Notes: generated by a model from the sequence alone, not told the origin. A stretch of 64,000 nt of DNA from Callorhinus ursinus (GCF_003265705.1 NW_020312903.1:24720107-24784106), one strand, 5' to 3'. Positions 50,236 through 63,995 are shown, counted from the first letter of the stretch. Made by a program: numbers and translations.

Positions 50236-52099
50236 CATGAAACATTTTGTAAATATATATACACACAAAAGTCCTTGTTTACATTAATAATAGGTTTATA
50301 CAAGATTGGGGGATTTCATTCGCAGGAAGCTAAACAATTGCAATCCCTCTAATCCCTGCTTATTTTTTAGACAAAGTTTCTGAAAATAAAATACTTTGTT
50401 AATTTTTTCTTCAAATGTTAACACATGAAAGACTGGTTTGAGTCCAGTGAGAATTCCACTGAGACAAAAGGTACAGATTTTGGCATTCCTAAGCCAAAGT
50501 CTTTCCACTGATCTTTCTTTCTTTATCATACCTCCTCCCTAGGTGGTCTCATTCAATCTCACTACAACATACTGCAAAATCTTGAGTTCAGCCCTATATG
50601 AAGTAACTAAGTTTTACTGAGTGGCTAAAATACATGAAAAAAAAAAACTATGTCTAATACTAGAATCACCACTTGACTCACGCAACAGAAGGAAGACAAG
50701 CAGAAACGACAACTAAATGAACTGCAAATATAACTCTCCCATCTGTGCTCACTCTAGAGGATGCGCTCTTTGAGGGGAGTGCTGAAATGAACACCAGGAA
50801 TACTTCGTTTATGTTTATAAATCACATTCATTCATGTTCTTTCTCTCCCTTGCCCTTACTCTTCCATCAAGATTTGAGTTTGAATTGACTGAGGAAGTTT
50901 ACAGAAGGCACTTCCAACAACTGAATTACCTTCTTATGAAGCCGTTATCACTTGCAAGACTCTTGGGAACTGATGTCTCATACAGTGTGCAAGGTATTGA
51001 CAATGTAAATGCTTAGCTGAAACACTTTGCCATCATATCAATTATGCTACCATATCAAGAAATATTTTCTAATATCTTTGATATGCAAGGCACTAAAGGC
51101 ATTATATGTTTCTGCTTTATAATCTGGCAATTAAAAACAACTTCAAATTTTTCTTCAATCTTCATTATATTCTTGAGTTTTCTTAAGAATAGGACACATT
51201 TATAATTATGTATTTACAAAGTGTTATAATTATGACTTCAAAGAATTAAATACCTTAGGATGTTCATAATGATATGGCAAGGTTAATGTAGTCCTCAAAG
51301 TTTAAATATGCAATTTGCAATCATCTCTAATTATTGCAGTTTATCAGGTACAAATTTTTGATTTGGGAATTATTTTCTTCTCATTAAAATGTTATAATAT
51401 TACATCCATTGAATCATTTCAACTAAAAATAAACACTCCATTACTTAACAACCTGGACATAATGTTAAACATAAGCATTTGAAATTAATATTTTCTAGAA
51501 TTACTTTTGGGATCAAGGACAAGCCAGCTTCATTGCTGCATGTTAGAAGGAAATTCTCAGCTGACTCAAGACTTCACAATTATCTCTTTGGTGTTTTTAA
51601 TAAACTCTTCAAGGAAGGGAGACAGAATGAATGTCTAATCCTCTGTATTCAAATTGGTACTTTAGAACTTCTTAAAAAATAAAATAGGAATAAAATGATT
51701 ATTATTTTTTAAGACCCATGCTAGTAAACAACCTTTCTTTGAATATGCTCTAGAATTAATATATCTCCTAATATGAAAGTAAAGATGATTTCGGGTAGGG
51801 AATAATGTTTACTGGGAAAGAAAAAGCTTGTCTATTTTTCCATTTAATACTCTGCTGTCCTTTTGTTTTGTTTTTGTTAATTCCTAGAGTCATTTTGTTT
51901 TGCCAAACTGAAACACAGAGTACATGGCCTCTAATCCCTACAGCTTTTCCACTGCTCTGCAAATCTTTGCACTATAGTGATATATGTTTTATTTCCAGAT
52001 ATAAATCAGGATTTGTTCTTTACTTCCATCACAACTTCATATACTATTAGATTTTGAGTACTTTAGATTTCCTAATCAAAGCTTAAAATGACCCTTCTG

Positions 52100-52230
52100 T
52101 TCTTTTATTCCATTCTTGATTTATTGAGCACCTTCTATATTCCAGACTCAGTACTAACTGCAGGTTATAAAAGGGTAAACAAAAATTGGATTTTGTCCTC
52201 AATAAGCATATAGGATGGAGAAAAAGATAA
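52100..52230 (+). repeat. Probable L2 relic
   Basis: 'tgatttattgagcaccttct' then 'ttccagactcagtacta' and 'tgtcctcaataagcata' follow the L2 order. Confidence 0.5.
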
Positions 52231-52419
52231 ATGCATAGATTCTGTAACTGAGAACCTGAATTTTAGCTTATTTTCAGTCAAATAACAGAAGAATAAGAAT
52301 GCATCACATAAAACCTGTATCTGAATTTGCTTGTTCTCACAAAAAACTAACAGATTTAACCACAGAAAGAAAATGTTATTCAATGTATCATATTCACTGT
52401 TTATTGTTAAATAATTTCT

Positions 52420-52515
52420 TCTTTCACTTATTCATTCCTTCTCCAAGGATCTGCTAGGTGCTTCCTCAGCCTATAAAGATGAACAGAACAAAATCCAGCC
52501 ACCCAGAATGTGACC
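52420..52515 (+). repeat. Probable L2 relic, second copy
   Basis: 'cttattcattccttctcc', 'ggatctgctaggtgcttcc' and 'aaagatgaacagaacaaa' follow the L2 pattern. Confidence 0.45.
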
Positions 52516-53828
52516 AAATGAAAATTATTGCAGGAAGAAGAAAATTATTGCAGAAAATTATTGCAGTAGACATGATTTGGCAAGTTTCTCTGGGGTATTT
52601 GACCAACTAACCAGCTAATATTTAATCAATATGTGAAAGTCAAATACACACCTTCTGTGTGCTATGTAGCAGGGAGAAAAAAAATGTCTGCATGTCCTTA
52701 GAAAGAAATAGCCTTAGAATTTGGTTTAAGGCCCGAGTGAATACGGATCAAACAGTTTGAAAAATAATGAACACTTTTAAAAGGTGAGTTTCCTTTTTGT
52801 GTTAGAAAAATACCGTCATACCAACATGAGCACATGTTCAAAGATGTATTTATTTTATATACTACAATGCTCCTTCAATATAAGCCAACTATTTCATATG
52901 GGGCTGACCTCTCCCTGCCTTCTCAATTCCCAATTTACACAGGTTCCAATTTGCAATGTTACTTAAAATAGCCTTGAAACTGAATGTGGAATTTCCATGA
53001 ATTCAGGAAAGCCTGAAAAAATCTAGGCTATGTGGAATTTGTGTCCTGGTTTATCTTGTGCATTACTGTATTCCCAATGCTCTGTATAAAGTAGTTTGAA
53101 TATTTGCTGGAAAAATATTTTTAGCCTGGAGGCTAAAAAATATTAGGAAAATTAAAGTAGTACCATTTTCTTTTACTATTGTGACTGCTCTTTAACTTTG
53201 CATGAGAGCTATTTTGAGAAGGGACTGAGCATGATAGTACTTCTTTATATGATGCCTAGGTTTAAAACGAAAAGTCAGAAAGAAAGAAAAGGAGAAACTG
53301 AATGAGAAATGTAGCCCATTAACAGATGAATTACTGGCTATACTATGATTAATACATTATTTTAACTTAACATTTATTTTAAGTTAAGTTTTTGGTCAAT
53401 TGAACCTGCTGAGTAATGGGGATTTACCATGGGATCAATTGCTGAATTACTAATTTCCGAAGTTTAAAAATTATCAGCATTTATCAAAGAACAATTTATT
53501 TTAGCAAGAAACGGCCAATAATGCACCTCTAAAGAACCCATTAGAATCATCTTCTAAAGCCAACTTTAGGTTTATAAAACTAAGGTTTTAGCTTCAAAGA
53601 GCCTTTAAAAAATGTCAAAACATCATTAAGAGCCAGTAGATATTATTTCTATGATCTTTATCACTTCAAGTACATATCCTCAGCCGAGTCTTCTTAATTA
53701 ACTAGGTTAGTAAATCAGCTGTATTTTAAAAAGGCATTTTAAAATATAAACTACACATTTTTCAATTATATTATGCCATTTTCCAATATAATAGTCACTT
53801 GAGTAAAAGCCCCAATCTCTTTAGATAT

Positions 53829-53831
<3 letters not shown>

Positions 53832-53859
<28 letters not shown>
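53832..53859. repeat. (CA)n microsatellite
   Basis: 14 CA units. Confidence 0.95.
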
Positions 53860-54735
53860 GGGCAGAAATAGCTCAGACACATTGCAAGATACTATTCATC
53901 TTTCACTTTTATTGTTAGAGTTTGGAAGTGAAAAATGGATCCCCTGAAAAGACTTAGGTAGTTTTATATCTTTTTAACTTTTATCTCTAAAATCAATGAC
54001 TTTTAGAAACATGAAAGCAACTATTATAGGATCTTCTTCATCATTTTAAAGATAGGTCATAGAGACAGTTGTATGATGGGTCAACCATAGCAGTTTTTGT
54101 TTTAGAGAAAATTTAAAAACAGACATGGTTTTTACCTAATTTTAACAAGAACATACAAAGGAAATACCCAGGGTAACTCTATAATGAAGTTCACAGTATA
54201 CTGACAACAAAGCTCTATTCAATGTCAATGGTATCATGATCATTGGGAAAATATCCCCAAAAGCTCATTCATCATATACTTCTTATTAATCAAACAGTTT
54301 GGAATCATTTAAGACACAATTCCTATAGTGAGATTTAACAGACATCTTTAAGCAATGTGGTTAATGTTAGCAGCAGAGACTTTAATTTCAGACAAGCTTA
54401 AATTAGAATCTTGGATAAATTTCTTAACACCTGTGAATTTTCCATTGCTTAATATAATACCATCCACATTCATTTGCAGAAGTATGGTTTAAGAACACTT
54501 ACAAAATAATTCAACTTTCAAATTATTTTTTGGATAGTCCTGTATACAAACTAAAGTAGCCATCACTTGATGCAAGGCACAGTGGAGATACAAGAGAAGG
54601 AGAAACCTATGTAATGATTCTAATTTTGCAAAAACGGTGATAGAGGTGAATTAATAAAACAAACAAAATCATGTAAAGGTCCGGCAGTGCAGAGTAGAAA
54701 GAGAAGGCTTATACCAGAGTTTGAGAGATGGATAA

Positions 54736-55069
54736 CTTTTTAAAAATCTTTATTTTTAACATTTTATTTTTGGGGCACCTGGGTGGCTCAGTTGGTTAAG
54801 TGTCCACTCTTGATTTCGGCTCAGGTCGTGATCTCAGGGGTCATGAGATTGAGCCCCGAGTCAGGCTCTGCTCTGGGTGGAGAGCCTGCTTAAGATTCTC
54901 TCCCTCTGTCCCTTCCCCCAGCCATCTCCAAAAAAAAAAAAAAAAAAAAAAAAGAGAGAGAGAGAGAGATTTTATTTTTAAGTAATCTCTACACCTAATG
55001 TGGGGTTTGAACTCACAACCCTGAGTTCAAAGGTTGTATACTCTACTGACTGGGCCAGCCAGGTGCCCC
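54736..55069 (-). mobile_element. Older reverse CAN-SINE, interrupted by a younger SINE
   Basis: The T-rich tail (54736-54771) and the body with head (54980-55069, 'ggccagccaggtgcccc') are separated by a forward SINE. The outer 12-bp duplication agagatggataa is at 54724-54735 and 55070-55081. Confidence 0.9.
54772..54968 (+). mobile_element. Younger forward CAN-SINE nested in the older one
   Basis: 'cacctgggtggctcagttgg' head, then a 23-nt A-run followed by a (GA)n run. Its own duplication attttattttt is at 54761-54771 and 54969-54979, lying within the older SINE's tail. Confidence 0.92.
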
Positions 55070-56096
55070 AGAGATGGATAATTTTGAATAGATATAGAAG
55101 GGAGGGCAAAGGCATAGAAGGATTGAAGATACCAGCCCAGCTGGAAATCAAGACATAAGCTAAAAGAGAATAAAAGATGAGGTTGAATAGATACACTGGA
55201 GCATTTGGGATCTGAAATTATTTTTTATTAGATGACATAGATGTAGTGGCTAAGGAGGAACAGTCAAGTAGGATAGATATATACTGGGGATCACAGGTAT
55301 CAACCTACATCTGGTAAGGAGGGAGAAGGAAACCAACTTCCCATGACACCCAATATCTCATCATAATTTCCACTCTTACCTCTGTTACTAACGGGTGCAT
55401 TCAACTTGGATATTGAATTTAGATGAAAAAATCATTCATAATGCTAATCCAAAAAACCATCATCCAAGCTAATAAAATAACTGAAATGGAGTTTATTTCA
55501 TTTCAAATATAAGGGAAGAAAACTAGATAAAGAAAACCTTTGGAAAGACAAATACAGTGTATCTTCAAAAAAAAAAAAACCTAAGTATTCAGGGGACTTA
55601 TGGACTATTTTTTGACAAATCAGAAACACCAGTATGCCTTGGTTCTTTTCATATATTAAGAAGAAGTTTAATATGTTTATATGTTCATGTTCAACTGAAT
55701 GTTTTATTATAATTATGACATCACCATATGACTTACCATTTATGTCTTTCTGGTTTATTTCACCTGTCTTAGCTTTATCTCTACTAGAAACCTTAGAGGG
55801 AAGAAATTTGAGCTTATAAATGCATTGAGTTCTATAAAGTTATATTTGGGGGGTGTGTTAGGGAACAATGATAAGCTGGTTGACTAAATCACAAATATAA
55901 ATTACCTTCCCTGCTGCATCTGCAGAGTACAGTGCACAAACGTCTCTATTATGCTGATGTCAAAATGTATAGAGGATGGAGTCCATTCATAATCCCAAAT
56001 TCTAAAAGATCAACAAGCAGTTATTAACCATGAACTGCATAGTTTCTTATGGAAGGTGAAAAGCTGAAACTACTAATTCAAATGCCAGTAAGAGAT

Positions 56097-59000
56097 TTTT
56101 TTAAAATTTTATTTCATTATGTTATATTAATCACCATACATTACATCATTAGTTTTTGATGTAGTGTTCCATGATTCATTATTTGCATATAACACCCAGT
56201 GTTCCATGCAGTACATGCCCTCTTTAATACCCATCACCAGGCTAATCCATCCCCCCACCCCCTCCCCTCTAGAACCCTCAGTTTGTTTCTCAGAATCCAT
56301 AGTCTCTCATGGTTCATCTCCCCCATCCGATTTCCCCCCCTTCATTTTTCCCTTCCCTCTATCTTCTTCTACTTTTTTTTAAACATATAATGTATTATTT
56401 GTTTCAGAGCTACAGGTCTGTGATTCAACAGTTTTGCACAATTCACAGCACTCACCATAGCACATACCCTCCCCAATGTCTATCACCCAGCCACCCCATG
56501 CCTCCCACCCCCCACCACTCCAGCATCCCTCAGTTTCTTTCCTGAGATTAAGAATTCCTCATATCAATGAAATCATATGATACATGTCTTTCTCTGATTG
56601 ACTTATTTCGCTTAGCATAATACCCTCTAGTTCCATCCATGTCGTTGCAAATGGCAAGATTTCATTTTTTGATGGCTGCATAATATTCCATTTTATATAT
56701 ATACCACTTCTTCTTTATCCACTCATCTGTTGATGGACATCTTGGCTCTTTCCATAGTTTGGCTATTGTGGACATTGCTGCTATAAACATTGGGGTGCAC
56801 ATATCCCTTTGGATCACTACATTTGTATCTTTGGGGTAAATACACAGTAGTGCAATTGCTGGGTCATAGGGTAGCTCTATTTTCAACTTTTTGAGGAACC
56901 TCCATACTGTTTTCCAGAGTGGCTGTACCAGCTTGCATTCCCACCAACAGTGTAGGACGGTTCTCCTTTCTCCGCATCCCTGCCAACATCTGTCGTTTCT
57001 TGACTTGTTAATTTTAGCCATTCTGACTGGTGTGAGGTGGTATCTCATTGAGGTTTTGATTTGGATTTCCCTGATGCCAAGCGATGTTGAGCACTTTTTC
57101 ATCTATCTGTTGGCCATTTGGATGTCTTCTTTGAAAAAATGTCTGTTCATGTCTTCTGCCCATTTCTTGATTGGATTATTTGTTCTTTTAGTGTTGAGTT
57201 TCATAAGTTCTTTGTAGATTTTGGATACTAGCCCTTTATCTGATTATGTCATTTGCAAATATCTTCTCCCATTCTGTGTGTTGTCTTTTGGTTTTGTTGA
57301 TGTTTCCTTTGCTGTGCAAAAGCTTTTTATCTTGATGAAGTCCCAATAGTTCATTTTTGCCCTTGCTCCCTTGCCTTTGGCGATGTTTCTAGGAAGAAGT
57401 TGCTGCAGCTGAGGTCGAAGAGGTTGCTGCCTGTGCTCCCTTCTAGGATTTTGATGGACTCCTGTCTCACATTTAGGTCTTTCAACCATTTTGAGTCTAT
57501 TTTTGTGTGTGGTGTAAGGGAATGGTCCCGTTTCATTCTTCTGCAAGTGGCTGTCCAATATTCCCAACACCATTTGTTGAAGAGACTGTCTTTATTCCAC
57601 TGGTCATTTTTTCCTGCTTTGTCGAAGATTAGTTGACCATAGAGTTGAGGGTCCATTTCTGGGCTCTCTATTCTGTTCCATTGATCTATGTGTCTGTTTT
57701 TGTGCCAGAACCATACTGTCTTGATGATTACAGCTTTGTAAGAGAGCTTCAAGTCCGGAATGGTGATGCCACCGGCTTGGCTTTGCTTTTTCAACATTCC
57801 TTTGGCTATTCGGGGTCTTTTCTGGTTCCATACAAATTTTAGGATTATTTGTTCCATTTCTTTGAAAAAAGTTGATGGTATTTTGATAGGGATTGCACTG
57901 AATGTGTACATTGCTCTAGGTAGCATTGACATCTTCACAATATTTGTTCTTCCAATATATGAGCATGGAACGTTTTTCCATTTCTTTGTGTCTTCCTCAA
58001 TTTCTTTCATGAGTATTTTATAGTTTCCTGAGTACAGATCCTTTGCCTCTTTGGTTAGATTTATTCTTAGGTATCTTATGGTTTTGGGTGCAATTGTAAA
58101 TGGGATCGACTCCTTAATTTCTCTTTCTTCTGTCTTGTTGTTGGTGTATAGAAATGCCACTGATTTCTATATCCTGCCACTTTACTGAATTCCTGTATGA
58201 GTTCTAGCAGTTTTGGGGTGGAGTCTTTTGGGTTTTCCACATAAAGTATCATATCATCTGCAAAGAGTGAGAGTTTGACTTCCTCTTTGCTGATTTGGAT
58301 GCCTTTTATCTCTTTTTGTTGTCTGATTGCTGTGGCTAGAACTTCTAGTACTATGTTGAATAGCAGTGGTGATAGGGACATCCCTGCCGTGTTTCTGACC
58401 TAGGGGGAAAGTGCTCAGTTTTTCCCCATTGAGAATGATATTCGCTGTGGGTTTTTCATAGATGGCTTTTATGATATGGAGGTATGTACCCTCTATGTCT
58501 GCACTCTGAAGAGTTTTAATCAAGAAAGGATGCTGTACTTTGTCAAATGCTTTTTCTGCACCTATTGAGAGAATCATATGGTTCTCGTTCTTTCTTTTAT
58601 TAATGTATTGTATCACATTGATTGATTTGCGGATGTTGAACCAACCTTGCAGCCCAGGGATAAATCCCACTTGGTCATGGTGAATAATCCTTTTAATGTA
58701 CTGTTGGATCCTATTGGCTAGCATTTTGATGAGAATTTTTGCATCCATGTTCATCCGGGATATTGGTCTGTAATTCTCCTCTGTGATGGGGTCTTTGTCT
58801 GATTTTGGGATCAAGGTAGTGCTGGCCTCATAAAATGATTTTGGACATTTTCCTTCCATTTCTATTTTTTGGAATAGTTTCAGAAGAATAGGTATGAATT
58901 CTTCTTTAAATGTTTGGTAGAATGCCCCTGGGAAGCCATCTGGCTCTGGGCTCTTGTTTGTTGGGAGATTATTGATGACTGCTTCAATTTCCTTAGCAGT

Positions 59001-60345
59001 TATAAGTCTGTTCAGGTTTTCTATTTCTTCCTGGTTCACTTTTGGTAGTTGATACATCTCTAGGAATGCATCCATTTCTTCCAGATTATCTAATTTGCTG
59101 GCATAGAGTTGCTCATATGTTCTTATAATTGTTTGTATTTCTTTGGTGTTAGTTGTGATCTCTCCTCTTTCAGTCATGATTTTATTTATTTGGGTCCTTT
59201 CTCTTTTCTTTTTGATAAGTCTGGCTAGGGGTTTATCAATCTTACTAATTCTTTCAAAGAACCAGCTTCTAATTTCATTGATCTGTTCTACTGTTCTTTT
59301 GGTTTCTATTTCATTGATTTCTGCTCTGCTCTTTATTATTTCTCTTCTCCTGCTGCATTTAGGCTTTATTTGCTGTTCTTTCTCCAGCTCCTTTAGGTGT
59401 AGGGTTAGGTTGTGTATTTGAGACCTTTCTTGTTTCTTGAGAAAGGCTTGTATTGCTATATACTTTCCTCTTAGGACCACCTTTGCTGCATCCCAAAGAT
59501 TTTGAACAGTTGTGTTTTCATTTTCATTTGTTTCCATGAATTTTTTTAATTCTTCTCTAATTTCCTGGTTGACCCATTCATTCTTTAGTAGGATGCTCTT
59601 TAGCCCCCATGTGTTTGAGTTCTTTCCGACTTTCCTCTCGTGGTTGAGTTCAGTTTCAAAGCATTGTGGTCCAAAAATATGCATGGAATGATCCCAATCT
59701 TTTGGTACCGGTTGAGACCTGATTTGTGACCCAGGATGTGATCTATTCTGGAGAATGTTCCATGGGCACTAGAGAAGAATGTGTATTCTGTTGCTTTGGG
59801 ATGGAATGTTCTGAATACATCTATGAAGTCCATTTGGTCCAGTGTGTCATTTAAAGTGTTTATTTCCTTGTTGATCTTTTGCTTAGATGATCTGTCCATT
59901 TCAGTGAGGGGGGTGTTAAAGTCCGCTACTATTATTGTATTGTTGTCGATGTGTTTCTTTGCTTTTGTTATTAATTGGCTTATATAATTGGCTGCTCCCA
60001 TGTTAGGGGCATAGATATTTACAATTGTTAGATCTTCTTGTGGGATAGACCTTTTAGGTAGGATATAGTGTACTTCCTCATCTCTTATTATAGTCTTTGG
60101 TTTAGAATCTAATTTGTCTAATATAAGGATTGCCACCCCAGCTTTCTTTTTGTGTCCATTAGCATGGTAAATGGTTTTCCACCCCCTCACTTTCAATCTT
60201 TAGGTGTCTTTGGGTTTAAAATGAGTCTCTTGCAGGCAACATATCGATGGATCTTGTTTTTTTGACCCAATATGATAGCCTGTGTCTTTTGATTGGGGCA
60301 TTTAGCCCATTTATATTCAGGGTAACTATTGAAAGATGTGAATTT
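56097..60345 (-). mobile_element. LINE-1 element, 5' truncated, 4.2 kb, same orientation as NAV3
   Basis: The element reads right to left from the first codons of ORF2 (NSHLSIVTLNINGLN) to a 3' UTR and an A-rich end. A 10-bp target duplication agtaagagat lies at 56087-56096 and 60346-60355, which fixes both edges. The 5' UTR and ORF1 are absent. A candidate polyadenylation hexamer AATAAA lies near the 3' end at 56108-56113 (minus strand). Confidence 0.95.
56662..60345 (-). pseudogene. L1 ORF2 relic (endonuclease, reverse transcriptase, Cys-rich C-terminus), disrupted
   Basis: In L1, ORF2 nicks the target and copies the RNA. The relic starts with LNINGLNAPIKRHRL, then slips frame at a run of seven A's (about 60265). 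The endonuclease part continues at 60196-59600 ([29 protein letters not shown], then LDHNALKL where the family has SDH). The RT part runs 59684-58420 ([17 protein letters not shown]). Its catalytic motif reads GAEKAFDK instead of DAEKAFDK (Gly codon 58562-58560). Another shift precedes [11 protein letters not shown] (FADD at 58264-58253), and more follow. The C-terminal [16 protein letters not shown] region is still open at 57102-56662. It cannot encode an active protein. Confidence 0.93.
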
Positions 60346-60355
60346 AGTAAGAGAT

Positions 60356-63300
60356 GTTTAAGAGATTGTGATATGCATAGATGTTTTCTTGGATCCCATA
60401 TTTGCTGGTACAGATTGTCTTTGGGCCTGCTATGTAGTGACTTGTTCCAGCTCATGTTGCCAGACTCTGGGTGACTCAAGCTCTCTGTGGACCCCTATAA
60501 AAGCAAGTCATTGCTGCCTAAGAGAAGTAAGACCTAGAAAGTTTGGCAGTCACAAAGGCAGTTGTATTTACATGAAGTTCTGGATAAGAGGACTTTAGTT
60601 CCTCCCTGAGCTCCTCTTGAAAGAAGGACAAAAAGAGAAAGAAGTGGGATAAAGATCTTTTTGGTTTTCTCTTCCAGAGAAGACACTATTAGCAACACCT
60701 GTGAGTTTATACTCTAGTGCATTTCAACAGACTCCTAAAAGAGTAAAAGGACCAGTTGCAAAACTAATGTGATCATTGGGTCTACCCTCTTCATCTGTCT
60801 AGTTAAGATGATATTATTTGTAGTGATAATCCATTCACATATTCTATAATAATAGCATTTTATTTATTTTTTGTTGGAAAGAATGTTTGGAAAGAAAAGA
60901 ATGATTGAATGAATTTTACATTTTAACCTGTTATATTAGTCTATAATATGCTATATATTTTTCTTCACATACATTTCAGAACCACTAAATGATTTTAATG
61001 TATTTTATATATTACATGAATTTTATATCTATAACAATAAGTATTATTGTTATTGCTATCATCATAAGAGAGATTTATATGTTAGGCGGAAAACCAACCT
61101 ATAAAATTGAATGAAGCTTACATACTTCCTAGGTAAAAACAAATATGCATATGAGTGAGACTGGAAAATAAAAGAAAAATGGTAACATCAATTGTGTTAT
61201 GAGGAGCTGTGGGATTTTTTTCTATTGAGCAGAAGCTTTCTGATATTGCTTTTGCAGTAAAAAGTAGTTTGTATTAATCATGTTGATCTATAAGTGAATA
61301 TTCAAATTATTCTTTTATTAGTTCATCTGTAAAACTAGGGGGAAAAATCCTAATTAAATAAAAAGTATCTATAGGACTATAAAAAATAATCAGCTGACCA
61401 TTGTAATTCTAAATACTTTGCATAATTTACAAGGAAAAAAATCAAGAAGACAATTTGTTTTAGTGTTTGTACTTTATAAGCTATTATTTCCAGAAACAGA
61501 CAAGAAGATGAGACGTTCCATTGTACAAAGAATCTTCTTGACCATTGCTAGGTTACCATCCACTAATACTGCTGTCATCAGATTGAAAAAAAAATCCAAT
61601 GACGTAAAACCACATGTTAAATCCCACCCTGGTCACTACCCTACCTCCTAAATACCCATTTCTTGGCTGTGCACTGCAATTTGGTAAAGTATAGATGCTT
61701 TGGGGCTCCTTCTGAATATATCAAATATCTTCCAAACTCATCTGTGCAATACAGGACAGAATACACATGTGGATACCAACAAATCTTTAATCCTCCCTGA
61801 GGCTGTTGATTTTCAGCTAAAAGTCTGATTTCTAGAATTAGATCATACATGTCAAGGTCTGCTACAAAATCAGCTCTCATAGACGACGATTTATGTATCT
61901 TGGCAGCTTAGCAAAGAAATCCCCGATTTCAGTGAGATCAAGAGAACTATTTTTAGAAAATCACTGCCAGACCTGAAGCTAATTTCCTCTAATTCTACGA
62001 CATCTGTAAGCCCCATATGGGAGTCTGGGTTTTAATCAGCCCTGCAGTCTAACAAATGGCTAGTGATGTTTAAAGAAAATAAACACCAAAAACCATTTCA
62101 CAGGAAAACCACAAGATAGCATAAAAGAACAATATGGACGACAGGCTCTAGAACACATATTGTTTCATCAACAACTTTGAAGACTTATAGGCATTTAATT
62201 CAAAAATAGGAAAAAGTGTTGGTGTCAAAAAGGAATGTTCTTCACTAAGGATTATTTATTTTTTTTAATAGTACGAAAGATGGTCAGAGAAACGGTTATA
62301 TCCTTAACACACAGATATCTCTCAATGGCAACCATATTTCAATGGAAAGAAGTGATGGAAGAGAATGAAATGCAGAAATAAATCTGGGCTAAAGTGGACT
62401 GCAGAATTTCTAAGAGCAAAATAGATATATCTTTTCAAGTGTTTAATTTTAGCCAATTTTCAAGAGTTGCCTTCATTATGTCTTCAAGTCAAATGGAATG
62501 AATGATCCCTTGGTGGTGTTTAATTCCTTAAAGATTTTTTCATCACCATATGATTTTTCATGAAGCATAAAACTTAAGAAGTTGAAGGTAAACAGTACCA
62601 ACATTGTCCAAAGAGACTTTCATAATTTCACTGTGATAAAAATTCTGGTAGCGATAAATACATGTGCTGTACAGCCATACTCCTGTAAGGAACAGAAGTA
62701 AGCATTTGGGCGTAATGAATCTAGAAATAAATATGTTATTACTCAAAGTGCTGCATACATTTTCTAATTGCATGTAATTCTTATTTGCATTTTTCACATA
62801 ATTGACTAATAATAAAAATCCCAGGCATTCTTGTTAAATTGTCAAATGAATTTTTAACACTAGCAAATAAAGAACATATGCTTAATGGAAAGACTTCAAG
62901 AAAAGCAAAGGTAAACAAAACCAGCGTTAATGTTCTCTTTCTGTAATTCTGTTAACAATACTACTAATACCGATTCAATATTCAAAACAAGCCAGGAGCT
63001 GCTTTCACATTTTAAAGGCCTAATCTCATTTAAGCTTCTCAACAGTCCTGTAAGGTAAATACTGTTACTATTTTGCAGAGAAGGAAACAGGTTTAGAGAA
63101 GTGAAGTAATTTGCCCAATCTGAACAAGTTACAAAGTGGGGAAGGTAAACTCTTATCTTTGACCTGTAGCTTGTGTTTTTAATTTCTATGCCATATTGGA
63201 TCTCCAATAAATTCATGTAATTCTGAACCTACCGCTGACTGAGTCTAGGTGACTTAACAGTGGATCACCAATCCACATTTCTATCAGGATGCATTTTTAC

Positions 63301-63650
63301 TTCACATTTGAGCTTGGATTTTTAAAATTTGTGAACCAGGCTACTCTGTCCTTTAGTTACACACTTCATCCTTCTTTGCCAAATGTAGGTGTTCCCGAAT
63401 GATATATTCTTGGCTCTATTCAAAATCCCCAGCCCTGACCTTTCCCTAAGTGCCAGATTTTCATTTCAAACTGCCTGCTTGAAGTTCCTGGATTTTCAAC
63501 CAATACAATATGTATTTCTTACTGAATTCATCTTCTTCCTTCCCAAACCTATCCTTTTTACTAGATTTTCTATTTCTGCCCATCATTCTGACAATCACTT
63601 AGGAGGACAGAAACCAGTATGAATCGCCACTATAGCAAATGGTATTATTC
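60356..63650. other. Unassigned intronic sequence right of the L1
   Basis: AT-rich sequence with scattered short open frames and one MIR-like segment at about 63005-63135. An open frame continuing the L1 reading past 60346 is flanking DNA, not L1. No gene seen. Confidence 0.6.
63005..63135 (+). repeat. Probable MIR relic
   Basis: 'cttctcaacagtcctgtaag', 'gcagagaaggaaacagg' and 'gtaatttgcccaatct' match the MIR order well. Confidence 0.6.
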
Positions 63651-63659
63651 ACAAATATT

Positions 63660-63995
63660 CTATCCCCTCTTCCCTCTTTGTGGCTTATACATGCCTAAGT
63701 TTGACTTTGACCTTGGCCATGTGATGTGTTCAGCCAATGGCATATAAGCAGATATGACATATCCTACATTTTAGAGAGTAGTGTACTGTTTCTATCAGCT
63801 CTCTTGTTCTTTCTCTCTGTCTTAAGAAAAGAAAAACCAAACAGGGGCTACTCCTTCGGTCTAGATCTAGGAGTGAGAAAACACGTCAAGCCGTTGAAGC
63901 CAACCTACAATTTGGCATACATTGAAAACAAGGAGCAAATGCTAGTTCTGGCAAGCCATTGACATTAGGGGATTATTTCTTGTTACTGCAAAAAA
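63660..63995 (+). mobile_element. Probable old MaLR-type long terminal repeat, partial
   Basis: 'ttcagccaatggcatataag', 'ctatcagctctcttgttc', 'aggggctactccttcggtct' and the end 'ttgttactgcaa' follow the order of an old mammalian MaLR-like LTR. It has no coding content. Family assignment tentative. Confidence 0.5.

Noticed and set aside
60216..60479. Apparent N-terminal extension of L1 ORF2 (MSHPESGNMSW…) beyond 60345
   Set aside because: The 10-bp target duplication at 60346-60355 shows the L1 ends at 60345. The extension is flanking host DNA that happens to be open.
61641..61880. 79-codon minus-strand frame with fairly natural amino-acid composition
   Set aside because: No family recognised, no flanking splice sites of the needed phase. 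It could be a decayed retrocopy, but I cannot support it.
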